A stretch of 64,000 bases of DNA from Planctomyces sp. Its GTDB lineage: Bacteria > Planctomycetota > Planctomycetia > Planctomycetales > Planctomycetaceae. Made by a program: the position numbers and the translations under genes. Shown here one piece after another: positions 9,850 to 19,851 of the stretch. Where the stretch lies: NCBI GenBank assembly GCA_016795105.1, contig JAEUIH010000011.1, positions 62,001 through 126,000 of the forward strand. The letters are read 5' to 3'. The first letter of the stretch is position 1; each line of letters starts with the position of its first letter. Under the pieces are notes generated by a model that was not told where the DNA came from, made no database searches, and saw only the letters and a program-made list of their open reading frames with translations.

Positions 9850-11295
9850 ATGCTCTCACAACTGATGTCGCATAATCGCCGAACATTTCTTGAGCAATCC
9901 GGACTTGGTCTCGGTTCAATCGCGCTTGCCGATCTGCTGGCCAGAGACGCAAAGGCGGATGAACGTGCTTCCGGAGAATCTAAAGACCGGGGAGTTCTGG
10001 GCGAACCTCACTTTCCGGCAAAGGCGAAACGGGTGATCTACCTGTTCATGTCAGGAGGTCCCTCACAGCTGGATCTGTACGACTACAAGCCATTGCTGAA
10101 TCAGAGACATGGAGAACAGTTGCCGGATTCAGTCCGCGGAGGTCAGCGGCTCACCGGGATGTCCGGAAATCAGTCCTCAATTCCGCTTGTGGGATCTCCA
10201 TTCAAGTTCAGCCAGCATGGGCCGGGTGGTGCCTGGTTCAGTGAGTTGCTGCCTCACACGGCTTCCGTTGCGGACGAATTGTGCGTCATTCGATCGATGT
10301 TTACCGAAGCCATTAATCATGGTCCTGGTGTGACCATGTTTCAGACAGGCACGCAGATCGCGGGCCGACCAAGTATCGGAGCGTGGCTGAGTTATGGGCT
10401 CGGTCAGGACAACGCCAACCTTCCTTCGTTTGTTGTACTGATCACCCGTGACAAAGGTGGGCAGCCTTTGGGGGCTCATCTCTGGGGAAGCGGTTTCCTT
10501 CCGACCAGACACCAGGGTGTGTTATTCCGAGCCGCTCAGGATCCAGTCCTGTATCTGGGCAACCCGGCGGGAGTGGATACGACGAGCCGTCGCGCACTGC
10601 TGGATCGACTCCGAGAACTTCACGAACACCAGTACAGCCAGATGCAGGATACGGAGATTCAGTCGAGGATTGATCACTACGAGATGGCGTATGCAATGCA
10701 GTCGAGTGTCCCGGAAGCGACCGATGTTTCCGGTGAACCAAAACATGTCCTCGACAGTTACGGGCCCGATGTTACAAAGCCGGGGACCTTTGCTGCGAAC
10801 TGCCTGCTGGCACGCCGACTGGCCGAACGGGGCGTTCGATTTATTCAGCTCTACCATCAGGACTGGGACCATCATGGCGGGCTGCCATCCGCTCTGCCAA
10901 AACTCTGCCAGGAGACCGATCAGCCCGCTGCCGCACTGATTAAGGACCTGAGAGAACACGGATTGCTGGAAGATACCCTTGTTGTCTGGGGAGGCGAGTT
11001 CGGCAGGACGAATTACTGTCAGGGAAAGATTCAGCCGGATTTCGGGCGAGATCATCACCCTCGCTGCTTCAGTCTCTGGATGGCTGGCGGTGGCGTCAAA
11101 GCCGGTTCAGCGTATGGAGAGACCTGTGAGTTCGGCTATAACCTTGCTCTGGATGGTGTGCATATCCACGATCTGCAGGCCACGATGATGCATCTGCTGG
11201 GGATTGACCATGAACGACTCACCTACAAATTCCAGGGACGCCGCTATCGCCTGACCGATGTCCATGGTCAGCTGGTACCTGGCATCATTTCATGA
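9850..11295 (+). CDS. DUF1501 family secreted protein (sulfatase-like fold)
   Basis: 481 residues. The N-terminus has a twin-arginine signal (NRRTFLEQSGLGLGSIAL), so export by Tat is likely. DUF1501 hallmarks are present: YLFMSGGPSQLDLYDYKP, then the INHGPGVTMFQTG block, LPSFVVL, and near the end VVWGGEFGRT, GRDHHPRCFSLWMAGGGVKAG and the VHIHDLQATMMHLLGIDHERLTYKFQGRRYRLTDV tail in sequence. The family is related to the alkaline phosphatase/sulfatase fold, but the substrate is not known. It forms one transcription unit with the PSCyt1 protein upstream. Confidence 0.93.
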   Translation: MLSQLMSHNRRTFLEQSGLGLGSIALADLLARDAKADERASGESKDRGVLGEPHFPAKAKRVIYLFMSGGPSQLDLYDYKPLLNQRHGEQLPDSVRGGQRLTGMSGNQSSIPLVGSPFKFSQHGPGGAWFSELLPHTASVADELCVIRSMFTEAINHGPGVTMFQTGTQIAGRPSIGAWLSYGLGQDNANLPSFVVLITRDKGGQPLGAHLWGSGFLPTRHQGVLFRAAQDPVLYLGNPAGVDTTSRRALLDRLRELHEHQYSQMQDTEIQSRIDHYEMAYAMQSSVPEATDVSGEPKHVLDSYGPDVTKPGTFAANCLLARRLAERGVRFIQLYHQDWDHHGGLPSALPKLCQETDQPAAALIKDLREHGLLEDTLVVWGGEFGRTNYCQGKIQPDFGRDHHPRCFSLWMAGGGVKAGSAYGETCEFGYNLALDGVHIHDLQATMMHLLGIDHERLTYKFQGRRYRLTDVHGQLVPGIIS

Positions 11296-11326
11296 GACGA
11301 GCACCATGGATTTCTGTCCAATCGCG

Positions 11327-12070
11327 TCAGAGTTCGTCGGGTGGTGCCTGACCTTCCGGTAGAGGGTCACGCACAAATCGATAGCCGGTGCCACGGATAG
11401 ACAGCAGGTGCTTGGGGCTTGATGAATCCTGCTCAATCATTCTTCGCAGTCGCATCACAAAGTTATCAATAGATCGACTCGACATGTCCGGTGCGTCTTT
11501 CCAGACATCCGCCTGCAGTCGGGCTCGGGAAAGTACGGCGCCGTCATGCTCGAGGAAGTAACGCAGAAGTTCCTGTTCGCGAGTCGTCAGCGGGTGGATT
11601 TCGTTTCCGCGTTTGAGTTCAAATCGACCAAAGTCGACGGTCACGTCTCCGAATCGAACGACGTTCTCGGTGGCACGAACCGAGACACTGCGTTCAAGTG
11701 AACGGCGGCGGCGATCAAGGAGATTTCGAACTCGACTCAAAAGCTCCGGCAATGAAAACGGCTTTGTCAGATACTGATCAACGCCACTATCAAACGCCTG
11801 CGCTTTGTCTTCCGATAATGTGCGGGCCGTTAGAGCCAGCACAGGAATCTCTGTATCCAGTCTTCGCAGCGCCCGGCATGTTTCATAACCACTCATCTCC
11901 GGAAGCATCAGATCCAGAACGATCAGGTCAATCGGGGGCTGAGCAGACTCGTACAGCTCCAGCGCAGAGCGGCCATTGCTGACCGTGTCGACCTGGTATC
12001 CCTCCCGTTCAAAGTTGAATCGCAATCCTTTCGCGATAGCTTCTTCATCTTCTACAACGAGAATTCTCAT
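11327..12070 (-). CDS. OmpR/PhoB-type response regulator
   Basis: 247 residues. The receiver domain (1-115) has the acidic pair EDEE at 7-10, phospho-acceptor Asp53 in VLDLMLPEMSG and Lys103 in TKPF. The C-terminal winged helix (about 140-235) has the ELLRYFLEHDGAVLSR and MRLRRMIEQD blocks and ends with GTGYRFVRDP. Its start overlaps the stop of the upstream kinase gene by four bases (ATGA), so translation is coupled. Targets cannot be told from the sequence; the neighbouring PSCyt1/DUF1501 operon is convergent with it. Confidence 0.93.
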   Translation of the reverse strand: MRILVVEDEEAIAKGLRFNFEREGYQVDTVSNGRSALELYESAQPPIDLIVLDLMLPEMSGYETCRALRRLDTEIPVLALTARTLSEDKAQAFDSGVDQYLTKPFSLPELLSRVRNLLDRRRRSLERSVSVRATENVVRFGDVTVDFGRFELKRGNEIHPLTTREQELLRYFLEHDGAVLSRARLQADVWKDAPDMSSRSIDNFVMRLRRMIEQDSSSPKHLLSIRGTGYRFVRDPLPEGQAPPDEL

Positions 12071-13125
12071 GATTTCTCACCTGTCGATCCCTGCGAAAGT
12101 CGATCCGAGTCCAGAGGTCGTATACCCGATCTCTGTGCCGCATCCTGAGTCTCCAGAACCATTTCTGATACTCGCACTGACCGCCCCGTCTTTTCAGAAG
12201 TGGATGAGTCCGATTCTGCAGACAACGCTCGTCCGGGAAGAATCACTTCGAACACACTTCCAGTTCCGGCTTCTGCTTCGCTAACGGTGACCCGCCCCTT
12301 CAATATGCCAACGAGAGTTCGAACAATGTACAGACCAAGTCCAGTGCCGGTCTTAGTTCGCTGAAGTTCGTTACTTCCTCGAAAAAACATATTAAAAATC
12401 TGCCGCCGGTGCTCTCTCGGGACTCCACCGCCATTGTCACGAATCCTCACCACGACCCGATCCGCTCCCCGAGGAAACGCGTGAACCGTAACTCGAGGTG
12501 GTTCCCCGCCATACTTGACGGCATTGTCCAGCAGGTTGCCAAAAATCATTTCCAGTACGATCCGTCGCGATGTCAACGCAAGCGAAGCAACTTCAAAACG
12601 AAAGACTTCTGAGAGTTCAACTTTGTGGTTCAGACAGGCGGTCTGCGCACAATGCAGTAAGAGATCAGCCACATTGACGATCTCAGGTTCCGTTTGCTGA
12701 CCAATGGCGTCGAGGCGTCCAACCTCGAGCAACTGATTGATCAGGCGGTCCAGCCTGGCAAGTTCCGAATCCATCGTCTGGTAAAAGTCTCGACGATCTT
12801 CCGGGCCCGGATCGCGCAACATCAAAGTATCGAGGTACAGTCGCAGCGCCGCAATCGGCGTCTTTAGCTCATGGGTGACGCTGTCCACGAAATTCGCCTG
12901 ACGACGGTTTAGCTGAATCTCTTTAATCGTCAGAAAGGAATAGAATGACATCCCGAACAAACTGATCGCCATCGCTACCGAACCCAGCGTCAGAGCAATC
13001 CACGAATTCTGCCGAGCCAGCAGCACGATCAAAACCACCATCAACGTGATGTTGACCGTCATCAACACGACGCTGGTCCAGATCGGTAAATGCAGGTGCC
13101 GCCGCTTTCTACGAAAGTTTGCCAA
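12067..13125 (-). CDS. Two-transmembrane sensor histidine kinase
   Basis: 352 residues from a TTG at 13125 with GGAG eight bases upstream. Extending the frame to 13254 would add 43 residues translated from the neighbouring repeat array, which is unlikely to be real. Two membrane helices (about 16-37 and 45-65) are separated by only a few residues, so there is almost no periplasmic sensor domain; the signal may be sensed in the membrane. The HisKA box is VTHELKTPIAALRLYL with His85. The ATPase domain has NLLDNAVKYGG, then RIRDNGGGVPREH and TGTGLGLYIV. It pairs with the response regulator through a four-base overlap. Confidence 0.92.
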   Translation of the reverse strand: MANFRRKRRHLHLPIWTSVVLMTVNITLMVVLIVLLARQNSWIALTLGSVAMAISLFGMSFYSFLTIKEIQLNRRQANFVDSVTHELKTPIAALRLYLDTLMLRDPGPEDRRDFYQTMDSELARLDRLINQLLEVGRLDAIGQQTEPEIVNVADLLLHCAQTACLNHKVELSEVFRFEVASLALTSRRIVLEMIFGNLLDNAVKYGGEPPRVTVHAFPRGADRVVVRIRDNGGGVPREHRRQIFNMFFRGSNELQRTKTGTGLGLYIVRTLVGILKGRVTVSEAEAGTGSVFEVILPGRALSAESDSSTSEKTGRSVRVSEMVLETQDAAQRSGIRPLDSDRLSQGSTGEKS

Positions 13126-13188
13126 GTTCTGGTCTCCGTTCTGTTTGATCGGTTCAACCTGTATTCTAATCAGCGACTCCCACAATAT

Positions 13189-13411
13189 GTAGCTTGGGCA
13201 CTCCTGCCCGAGCCATACCGGCGCCGCGGCAGTACTCGAACCAGCACGGGACAAGTCGTAGCTTGGGCATTCCTGCCCGAGCCATACCGGCGCCGCGGCA
13301 GTGCTCGAACCAGCGCGGGACGGGCAAGAATGCCCATCCTACTTAGTGAGCCATACCTGCGCCGCAGCAGTGCTCGAACCAGCGCGGGACGGGCAGGAAT
13401 ACCCATCCTAC
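13189..13411. repeat. Array of 69-bp intergenic repeats with small hairpins
   Basis: Units start with GTAGCTTGGGCA at 13189 and 13258, and a third diverged unit runs to 13411. Each has a GC-rich core (CCGGCGCCGCGGCAG) and flanking mini-hairpins of the form GGGCA-4 nt-TGCCC. The array opens with GTAGCTTGGGCA and closes with the reverse-oriented CCCATCCTAC, so the whole block is roughly an inverted repeat. It lies just upstream of the histidine kinase and may hold or displace its promoter. Confidence 0.85.
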
Positions 13412-13421
13412 ATTTTCAGTG

Positions 13422-13631
13422 TCACTCGGAAAACCTCACGAATGACACTGAGCGATCGATCCCGACGTCCGTATATCGCGGAACCGATTCTTTTGCCTCG
13501 GCGCTCAGACTTGCGGGAGATTCAGGATTATATCGGAGGTTATAGGTCTGCTTTGTTGAACTGCAGCCTGTCAAATATAGCGCCATCAGCAGCGCTGCTG
13601 CAATCCATCGAAAGCTCTGGGAACTAAGCAT
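13422..13631 (-). CDS. Small predicted lipoprotein
   Basis: 69 residues. A classic lipoprotein signal is present: charged start, a hydrophobic stretch (WIAAALLMALYL) and the lipobox LTGC at residues 19-22. The mature part is only about 48 residues with no recognised domain. It is too short to classify, but the lipobox makes a real gene more likely than chance. It lies between the repeat array and fmt, in the same direction as fmt and the kinase. Confidence 0.55.
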   Translation of the reverse strand: MLSSQSFRWIAAALLMALYLTGCSSTKQTYNLRYNPESPASLSAEAKESVPRYTDVGIDRSVSFVRFSE

Positions 13632-13784
13632 CCATCGTCTCCGGTTCCGGCAATTTTTGCCGATTTCTTCAGGCGACCATTATGTCACCGTGGGGTATTG
13701 ATACCCCCTCGTGAGTTCCATCGACTCATTTGAATTTCAACCATCACGTCTGTTTGGTTGAACGTCAAAGTTTGACAACCTGAA

Positions 13785-14786
13785 TCAGGAATCGCGAGAC
13801 TCAAAGCAGGAACCCGGCGGAAGTGGATTCCCATTCATGAAGTCAGTTCCACTCAGCACCTTCCGGCCCTCGGCCTGAATTCGAACAACTTCAATCAGTC
13901 CCTGCCCCGTAGCGACGAAGAGTCGGTTTTGATGGAGCAGAATTCGTCCGGGCTTGAGTGATCTGTCTTCCGGAACGCCCAATTCGGTCACGGAGCGCAC
14001 CTGATGAATCAGACACCGAAGATCGCTATTCTCAGTTCGTGCGGACTGAGCCTGTGACAATTCCGGCCGAACCAGCAGAGTCACCGCTCGCGGCCACGGC
14101 TGCATTGCTCGCACATGACAGTCAATTTCGTAAGGAGTCTGTTCCCAGCGAACCATGCCATCGGTTTTTTGAATCTTTGGAGCAAGAGTCACCAGGGAAA
14201 CGTCCTGAACCTCTTCAACCGCAGTTCCTGACTCCAGTTGGTCAAGAACATCAAGCACCAATGGTGCGCTGAGGTCGGCAAGCCGCAGCATGAGTTCTCC
14301 ACTGGTTTCTTCAGCCCCGATCCCGGTCACGACGCGTCCCAGTACAGGCCCGGAATCCAGTGCAGGTTCGATCCGAAAGATTGTGACCCCAGTCTGTTCG
14401 TCACCTTTCCAGATTGAATACTGAACCGGTGCGGCTCCTCGGTGCCTTGGGAGGAGCGACCCATGCAAATTGAAGCAACCCAGTCGCGGAATCGCGAGGA
14501 GTTCTCGTTTCAGGATCTGCCCATAAGCCGCGACAATAAACACATCAGCCTGCAGAGCCCTCAGTTCGGCGAGTGACTCCGCAGAACTAGCTCGCTGTGG
14601 CTGAAACACGGGGATGCCAAATGGCTCTGCAAGTTCCTTCACAACATTGACGTGCCGATGATGGCCCCGTCCCGTTCTGTCAGGCTGCGTTACAACACCA
14701 ACCACAGAATGTTTGGAGTCGATGATCGCGCGAAACGGAGGAACAGCAAACTCGCCAGTCCCCATGAGCAAAATTCGCAACGACAT
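13785..14786 (-). CDS. fmt: Methionyl-tRNA formyltransferase
   Basis: 333 residues from the ATG at 14786, with GGAGG five bases upstream (a TTG at 14798 overlaps that ribosome-binding site). The enzyme formylates initiator Met-tRNA using 10-formyltetrahydrofolate. The N-terminal Rossmann part starts RILLMGTGEFAVPPF. The catalytic block is FNLHGSLLPRHRGAAPVQ, which supplies the Asn and His, followed by the Asp in PALDSGPVL. The C-terminal OB-like domain (about 215-320) is present. It lies 24 bases downstream of the ferredoxin gene and is probably co-transcribed with it. Confidence 0.96.
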   Translation of the reverse strand: MSLRILLMGTGEFAVPPFRAIIDSKHSVVGVVTQPDRTGRGHHRHVNVVKELAEPFGIPVFQPQRASSAESLAELRALQADVFIVAAYGQILKRELLAIPRLGCFNLHGSLLPRHRGAAPVQYSIWKGDEQTGVTIFRIEPALDSGPVLGRVVTGIGAEETSGELMLRLADLSAPLVLDVLDQLESGTAVEEVQDVSLVTLAPKIQKTDGMVRWEQTPYEIDCHVRAMQPWPRAVTLLVRPELSQAQSARTENSDLRCLIHQVRSVTELGVPEDRSLKPGRILLHQNRLFVATGQGLIEVVRIQAEGRKVLSGTDFMNGNPLPPGSCFESRDS

Positions 14787-14810
14787 CAGCTCCTCCAACT
14801 CACCGGCACG

Positions 14811-15182
14811 TCAGTTCCAGAACTTTTCGCCGTGCCAGTTGATGGGCGGATGGGTTTCGACTTCGACGTTCCCGTGAATTCGAGTCTGACAGGCAAGACG
14901 AACGTCTTTGCCGTCGTTGCTGAGAATCTTCACGCCGAGCAGCGGGTTCAGAAACTTGATGATTCGTTCCATGAATCCTCGCTTGCTGCAGTTCTCCGAG
15001 CCGGATTTGATGACCACATTGCAGCTGCAACACGTCCCAAAACCCATACAGTTCAGAATCTTGTGGGGGCCGGAATACAGCTGAACACCGTTCTTACGAG
15101 CAATCGACCTCAGGTCTTCGCCATCCTGAGCTTCGATTGAGACTTTCTCGTTGGAAAACTTCACAGTTGGCATCGAAACCAT
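14811..15182 (-). CDS. Plant-type 2Fe-2S ferredoxin
   Basis: 123 residues (the ATG at 15173 is an alternative). The cluster-binding pattern C-x5-C-x2-C is visible in NCMGFGTCCSCNVVI, with the fourth ligand in RLACQTRIHG. An insert of about 35 basic residues between the third and fourth cysteines (KRGFMERIIKFLNPLLGVK) is longer than usual. It is a small electron carrier; its partner is not evident from the neighbours. It is likely transcribed with fmt. Confidence 0.85.
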   Translation of the reverse strand: MVSMPTVKFSNEKVSIEAQDGEDLRSIARKNGVQLYSGPHKILNCMGFGTCCSCNVVIKSGSENCSKRGFMERIIKFLNPLLGVKILSNDGKDVRLACQTRIHGNVEVETHPPINWHGEKFWN

Positions 15183-15371
15183 GCCCTTATACGGTGAGCC
15201 TGCGGAAATGATCGGAAACAGCTTTGAAAATATAGCGGTTTGGCCATTCGTTTTCCAGACTTCGATACTCAGTCCCCGACTCTGAGAACGACTCAGAGGC
15301 CGTCATTCCCGCTACTTTCTGAGGGTTGAATTTCAACCAAACGATTTTTCGACAGGAATGCGGGTTTCTTC

Positions 15372-18197
15372 ATGACGCCAATCGCCTCAGCGGCTAGAAT
15401 TCCAATGTTTTTCCCGCCTCATTCTCCCGCCCACACCCTGCCGTCCGCTGAACGTTTTCGGTCGGGCAGATCTTTCGTGTCAGGTATCGTTACTATGACT
15501 CAACAACTTCAAAATCTCAGCATTTGCCCGGACAGTGCAGACTTGAACGGCCTGCGGATTGTGGGCAGTCGTCTGCTCATGGTTGTCTGCGTAACGAGCG
15601 TCCTGCTTGCTCAGTGCAGTTTTGCAAAAACAGTTTTTGCAGACGAACGAGAAATGTTCTTTGAGAGCAAGGTTCGTCCACTGCTTCTGAATAAGTGCAT
15701 CGAATGCCATGGACCCACTAAGCAGGAACAGGGTGTGCGGTTCGACCAGAGAGCAGCGGTTCTGGAAGGCAAGGTTGAGTCCGGCCGGATCGTGAATCCT
15801 GAAAGTCCCTCCGAGAGCCGACTTCTTCAGGTCATTGCATGGCACGATGATGATACTCAAATGCCTCCAGCCGCCAAACTCCCGGAAGCCGACCGAGCAA
15901 TTCTCGAACAATGGGTTCGTGACGGCGCGATCTGGCCAGCGAATTCCGATCTGGAAGGCGAAGCGCGTCGACGTGCCGAACGCTGGCGCGAACACTGGGC
16001 ATTCCAGAAACCGAAGATGCCCGACATGAGCCAGTTACCAGGTGCGGTGCATCCAGTTGACTACTTTATTCATGCCAAGCTGACGGAGAAAGGTCTGACT
16101 CCATCTCCTGAGGCATCGACTCGGACCATCATTCGACGTCTGTCGTACGCGATCACGGGCCTTCCACCACAGTCGCAGGACTTTGCCGACGGGGCCGCAG
16201 CGGATCAGGCTGGTCGGCACAACGAGTGGCTCAATGAGTATACCGATCGTCTTTTGAGTTCACCGCACTTCGGCGAACGCTGGGGGCGTTACTGGCTGGA
16301 CGTTTCTCGCTTCGCCGATACCAAGGGCTACGTGTTCACGGAGGACCGAGAGTATCCCGAAGCATGGAAATATCGTGAATGGGTGATTCGTTCGCTGAAC
16401 AGCGATATGCCCTATGATGAATTCCTCAAACGTCAGCTTGCCGCAGATCAGATGCCTGGTGCAGAAGACGGGACTCAATTGGCTGCCATGGGTTACCTCA
16501 CACTTGGCCGCCGGTTCCTCAACAACCGACATGACATCATCGACGACCGACTCGATGTCACAATTCGGGGCATGATGGGCCTCACGATCGGCTGTGCCCG
16601 ATGCCACGATCACAAGTTTGATCCCATCCCGGCAGCAGATTATTACTCGTTGTATGGAGTCTTTGACTCTTCTGACGAACCTCGCAACGAGCCATCAACG
16701 TTGCGGCTGGTGGACAGAGCTGAACCGGTACAGCCGGTGATTTTTCTGAGAGGTAACCCCGCGAATCGCGGGCCAGAAGTTCCTCGCCGGTTCCTCACTT
16801 CTGTCGCCGGTACTGAGGCTCCTGCGTTCTCAAAAGGCAGTGGCCGACTCGAGCTCGCGAACTCGATTGCGAGTGCTGACAACCCATTTACAACTCGAGT
16901 TGCTGTGAATCGAATCTGGATGCATTTGATCGGCCGCGGGCTGGTTGATTCCCCAAGCGACTTTGGAGTTCGAACTGACCCGCCAACTCACCCGGAACTG
17001 ATGGATTATCTGGCCACGACATTTGTTCAGAACAACTGGTCTCAAAAGAATCTCATCCGACTGATCGTCACTTCGGCGACGTTTCGTCAAAGCAGTGACC
17101 GTCGGCCGGATTGTGAACTGACGGATCCTGAAAATCGTCTTCTGGCACGGATGAATCGCCATCGCCTGGACTTCGAAGCGCTTCGAGATTCCATCCTCGC
17201 AGTCAGTGGGACGCTTGATCGATCAATTGGTGGTGCCTCTGTCGACATCACTTCCGTCGATGCCGCGCCTCGACGAACAATCTACGCGAGGATCGATCGC
17301 CAGAATCTTCCGGGGCTGTTCCGGACCTTTGACTTTGCCAATCCCGATGTTCATGCGCCGCAACGCTTCCAGACCACCGTTCCTCAGCAGGCACTGTTCC
17401 AACTCAACAGCCCTTTCGTCATGGATCAGGCAACCACTCTGGCTGATTCTGTAGCTGACACAAAAAGTACACCGGCTGACAGAGCTCGCATTCTCTTTGA
17501 ACGAATCATGATGCGATCACCGACAGATTCTGAATTGGCCCAACTGGAAACATACATTACCGAATTAACAACACTCACGTCGTCAGGTGCATCCCGAACT
17601 GGCTGGAGCTACGGATACGGCCCTGTGGCAGGCGGCGATTCCGCTGACGGAGCTGGTGTTTCCCGATTCACCATGCTGCCGCGATTTCAAAGAGGCAGTT
17701 GGCAGGGGGGACGACAATTGCCGGATGAGACTCTGGGCTGGGTGATGCTGAACCGAAACGGCGGTCACCCGGGAAACGATCTTCTGCACGCTGCGATTCG
17801 ACGCTGGACAACGGACACAGCCTGCAGGGTGCGAATCTCCGGAGAAGTTGGTCACAGTAAACCGGAGGGGGATGGCGTACGTGCACGTATCTTCCACCGT
17901 CAGCGCAACACACTCGTTGACGTGGTCGCTCAAAACGCAAATCAACAGACTGCCGTTAACGAACAGACATTGGCCCCAGGTGATACGATTGACTTCGTGG
18001 TGGATTGCCGCGGTGATGCAAATCATGATTCGTTCCAATGGAAGATCGAGATCGTTGCGCTGCTTTCAGACGGAACGGAACGAACGTGGAACTCGGAGCA
18101 GGACTTTGGCCGAGTCCAGACTCAACCCCTGCTTGATCCATGGGCCCAGTTGGCTCAGACATTGATTCTTACCAATGAGTTCGTCTTTGTTGACTAA
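15372..18197 (+). CDS. PSCyt1 / DUF1549 / DUF1553 secreted protein with C-terminal extension
   Basis: Up to 941 residues; the ATG at 15495 is an equally good start because the hydrophobic signal (SRLLMVVCVTSVLLAQCSFA) begins only at residue 67 of the longer form. The PSCyt1 motif CIECH is at 109-113. DUF1549 has CARCHDHKFDPIPAADYYSLYG and DUF1553 starts near NPFTTRVAVNRIWMHLIGRG. Unlike the protein at 6718 there is no LamG insert between the two; instead about 180 extra residues follow DUF1553 (WSYGYGPVAGGD onward) with a beta-rich pattern, possibly a binding module. Its DUF1501 partner follows 23 bases downstream. Confidence 0.92.
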   Translation: MTPIASAARIPMFFPPHSPAHTLPSAERFRSGRSFVSGIVTMTQQLQNLSICPDSADLNGLRIVGSRLLMVVCVTSVLLAQCSFAKTVFADEREMFFESKVRPLLLNKCIECHGPTKQEQGVRFDQRAAVLEGKVESGRIVNPESPSESRLLQVIAWHDDDTQMPPAAKLPEADRAILEQWVRDGAIWPANSDLEGEARRRAERWREHWAFQKPKMPDMSQLPGAVHPVDYFIHAKLTEKGLTPSPEASTRTIIRRLSYAITGLPPQSQDFADGAAADQAGRHNEWLNEYTDRLLSSPHFGERWGRYWLDVSRFADTKGYVFTEDREYPEAWKYREWVIRSLNSDMPYDEFLKRQLAADQMPGAEDGTQLAAMGYLTLGRRFLNNRHDIIDDRLDVTIRGMMGLTIGCARCHDHKFDPIPAADYYSLYGVFDSSDEPRNEPSTLRLVDRAEPVQPVIFLRGNPANRGPEVPRRFLTSVAGTEAPAFSKGSGRLELANSIASADNPFTTRVAVNRIWMHLIGRGLVDSPSDFGVRTDPPTHPELMDYLATTFVQNNWSQKNLIRLIVTSATFRQSSDRRPDCELTDPENRLLARMNRHRLDFEALRDSILAVSGTLDRSIGGASVDITSVDAAPRRTIYARIDRQNLPGLFRTFDFANPDVHAPQRFQTTVPQQALFQLNSPFVMDQATTLADSVADTKSTPADRARILFERIMMRSPTDSELAQLETYITELTTLTSSGASRTGWSYGYGPVAGGDSADGAGVSRFTMLPRFQRGSWQGGRQLPDETLGWVMLNRNGGHPGNDLLHAAIRRWTTDTACRVRISGEVGHSKPEGDGVRARIFHRQRNTLVDVVAQNANQQTAVNEQTLAPGDTIDFVVDCRGDANHDSFQWKIEIVALLSDGTERTWNSEQDFGRVQTQPLLDPWAQLAQTLILTNEFVFVD

Positions 18198-18220
18198 CGC
18201 CGGCGGGTTTTTGTTGATGA

Positions 18221-19714
<1,494 letters not shown>

Positions 19715-19851
19715 GAACGGCATTCCATAAATCGCCATTTTTGTGTAAGTTTCGCCCCTTGCGATGGGTCGGATCTTTACAGAGGATCGATATTGTCATC
19801 GAACAACATCGGTCCAGCGATTCCATCGACGAATGGTGAGGAAGAAAGCCG

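Noticed and set aside
13090-13545. 151-residue plus-strand open frame over the 69-bp repeats
   Set aside because: It is mainly a translation of the repeats (EPYRRRGSARTSAGRA repeated), antisense to the kinase and the lipoprotein.
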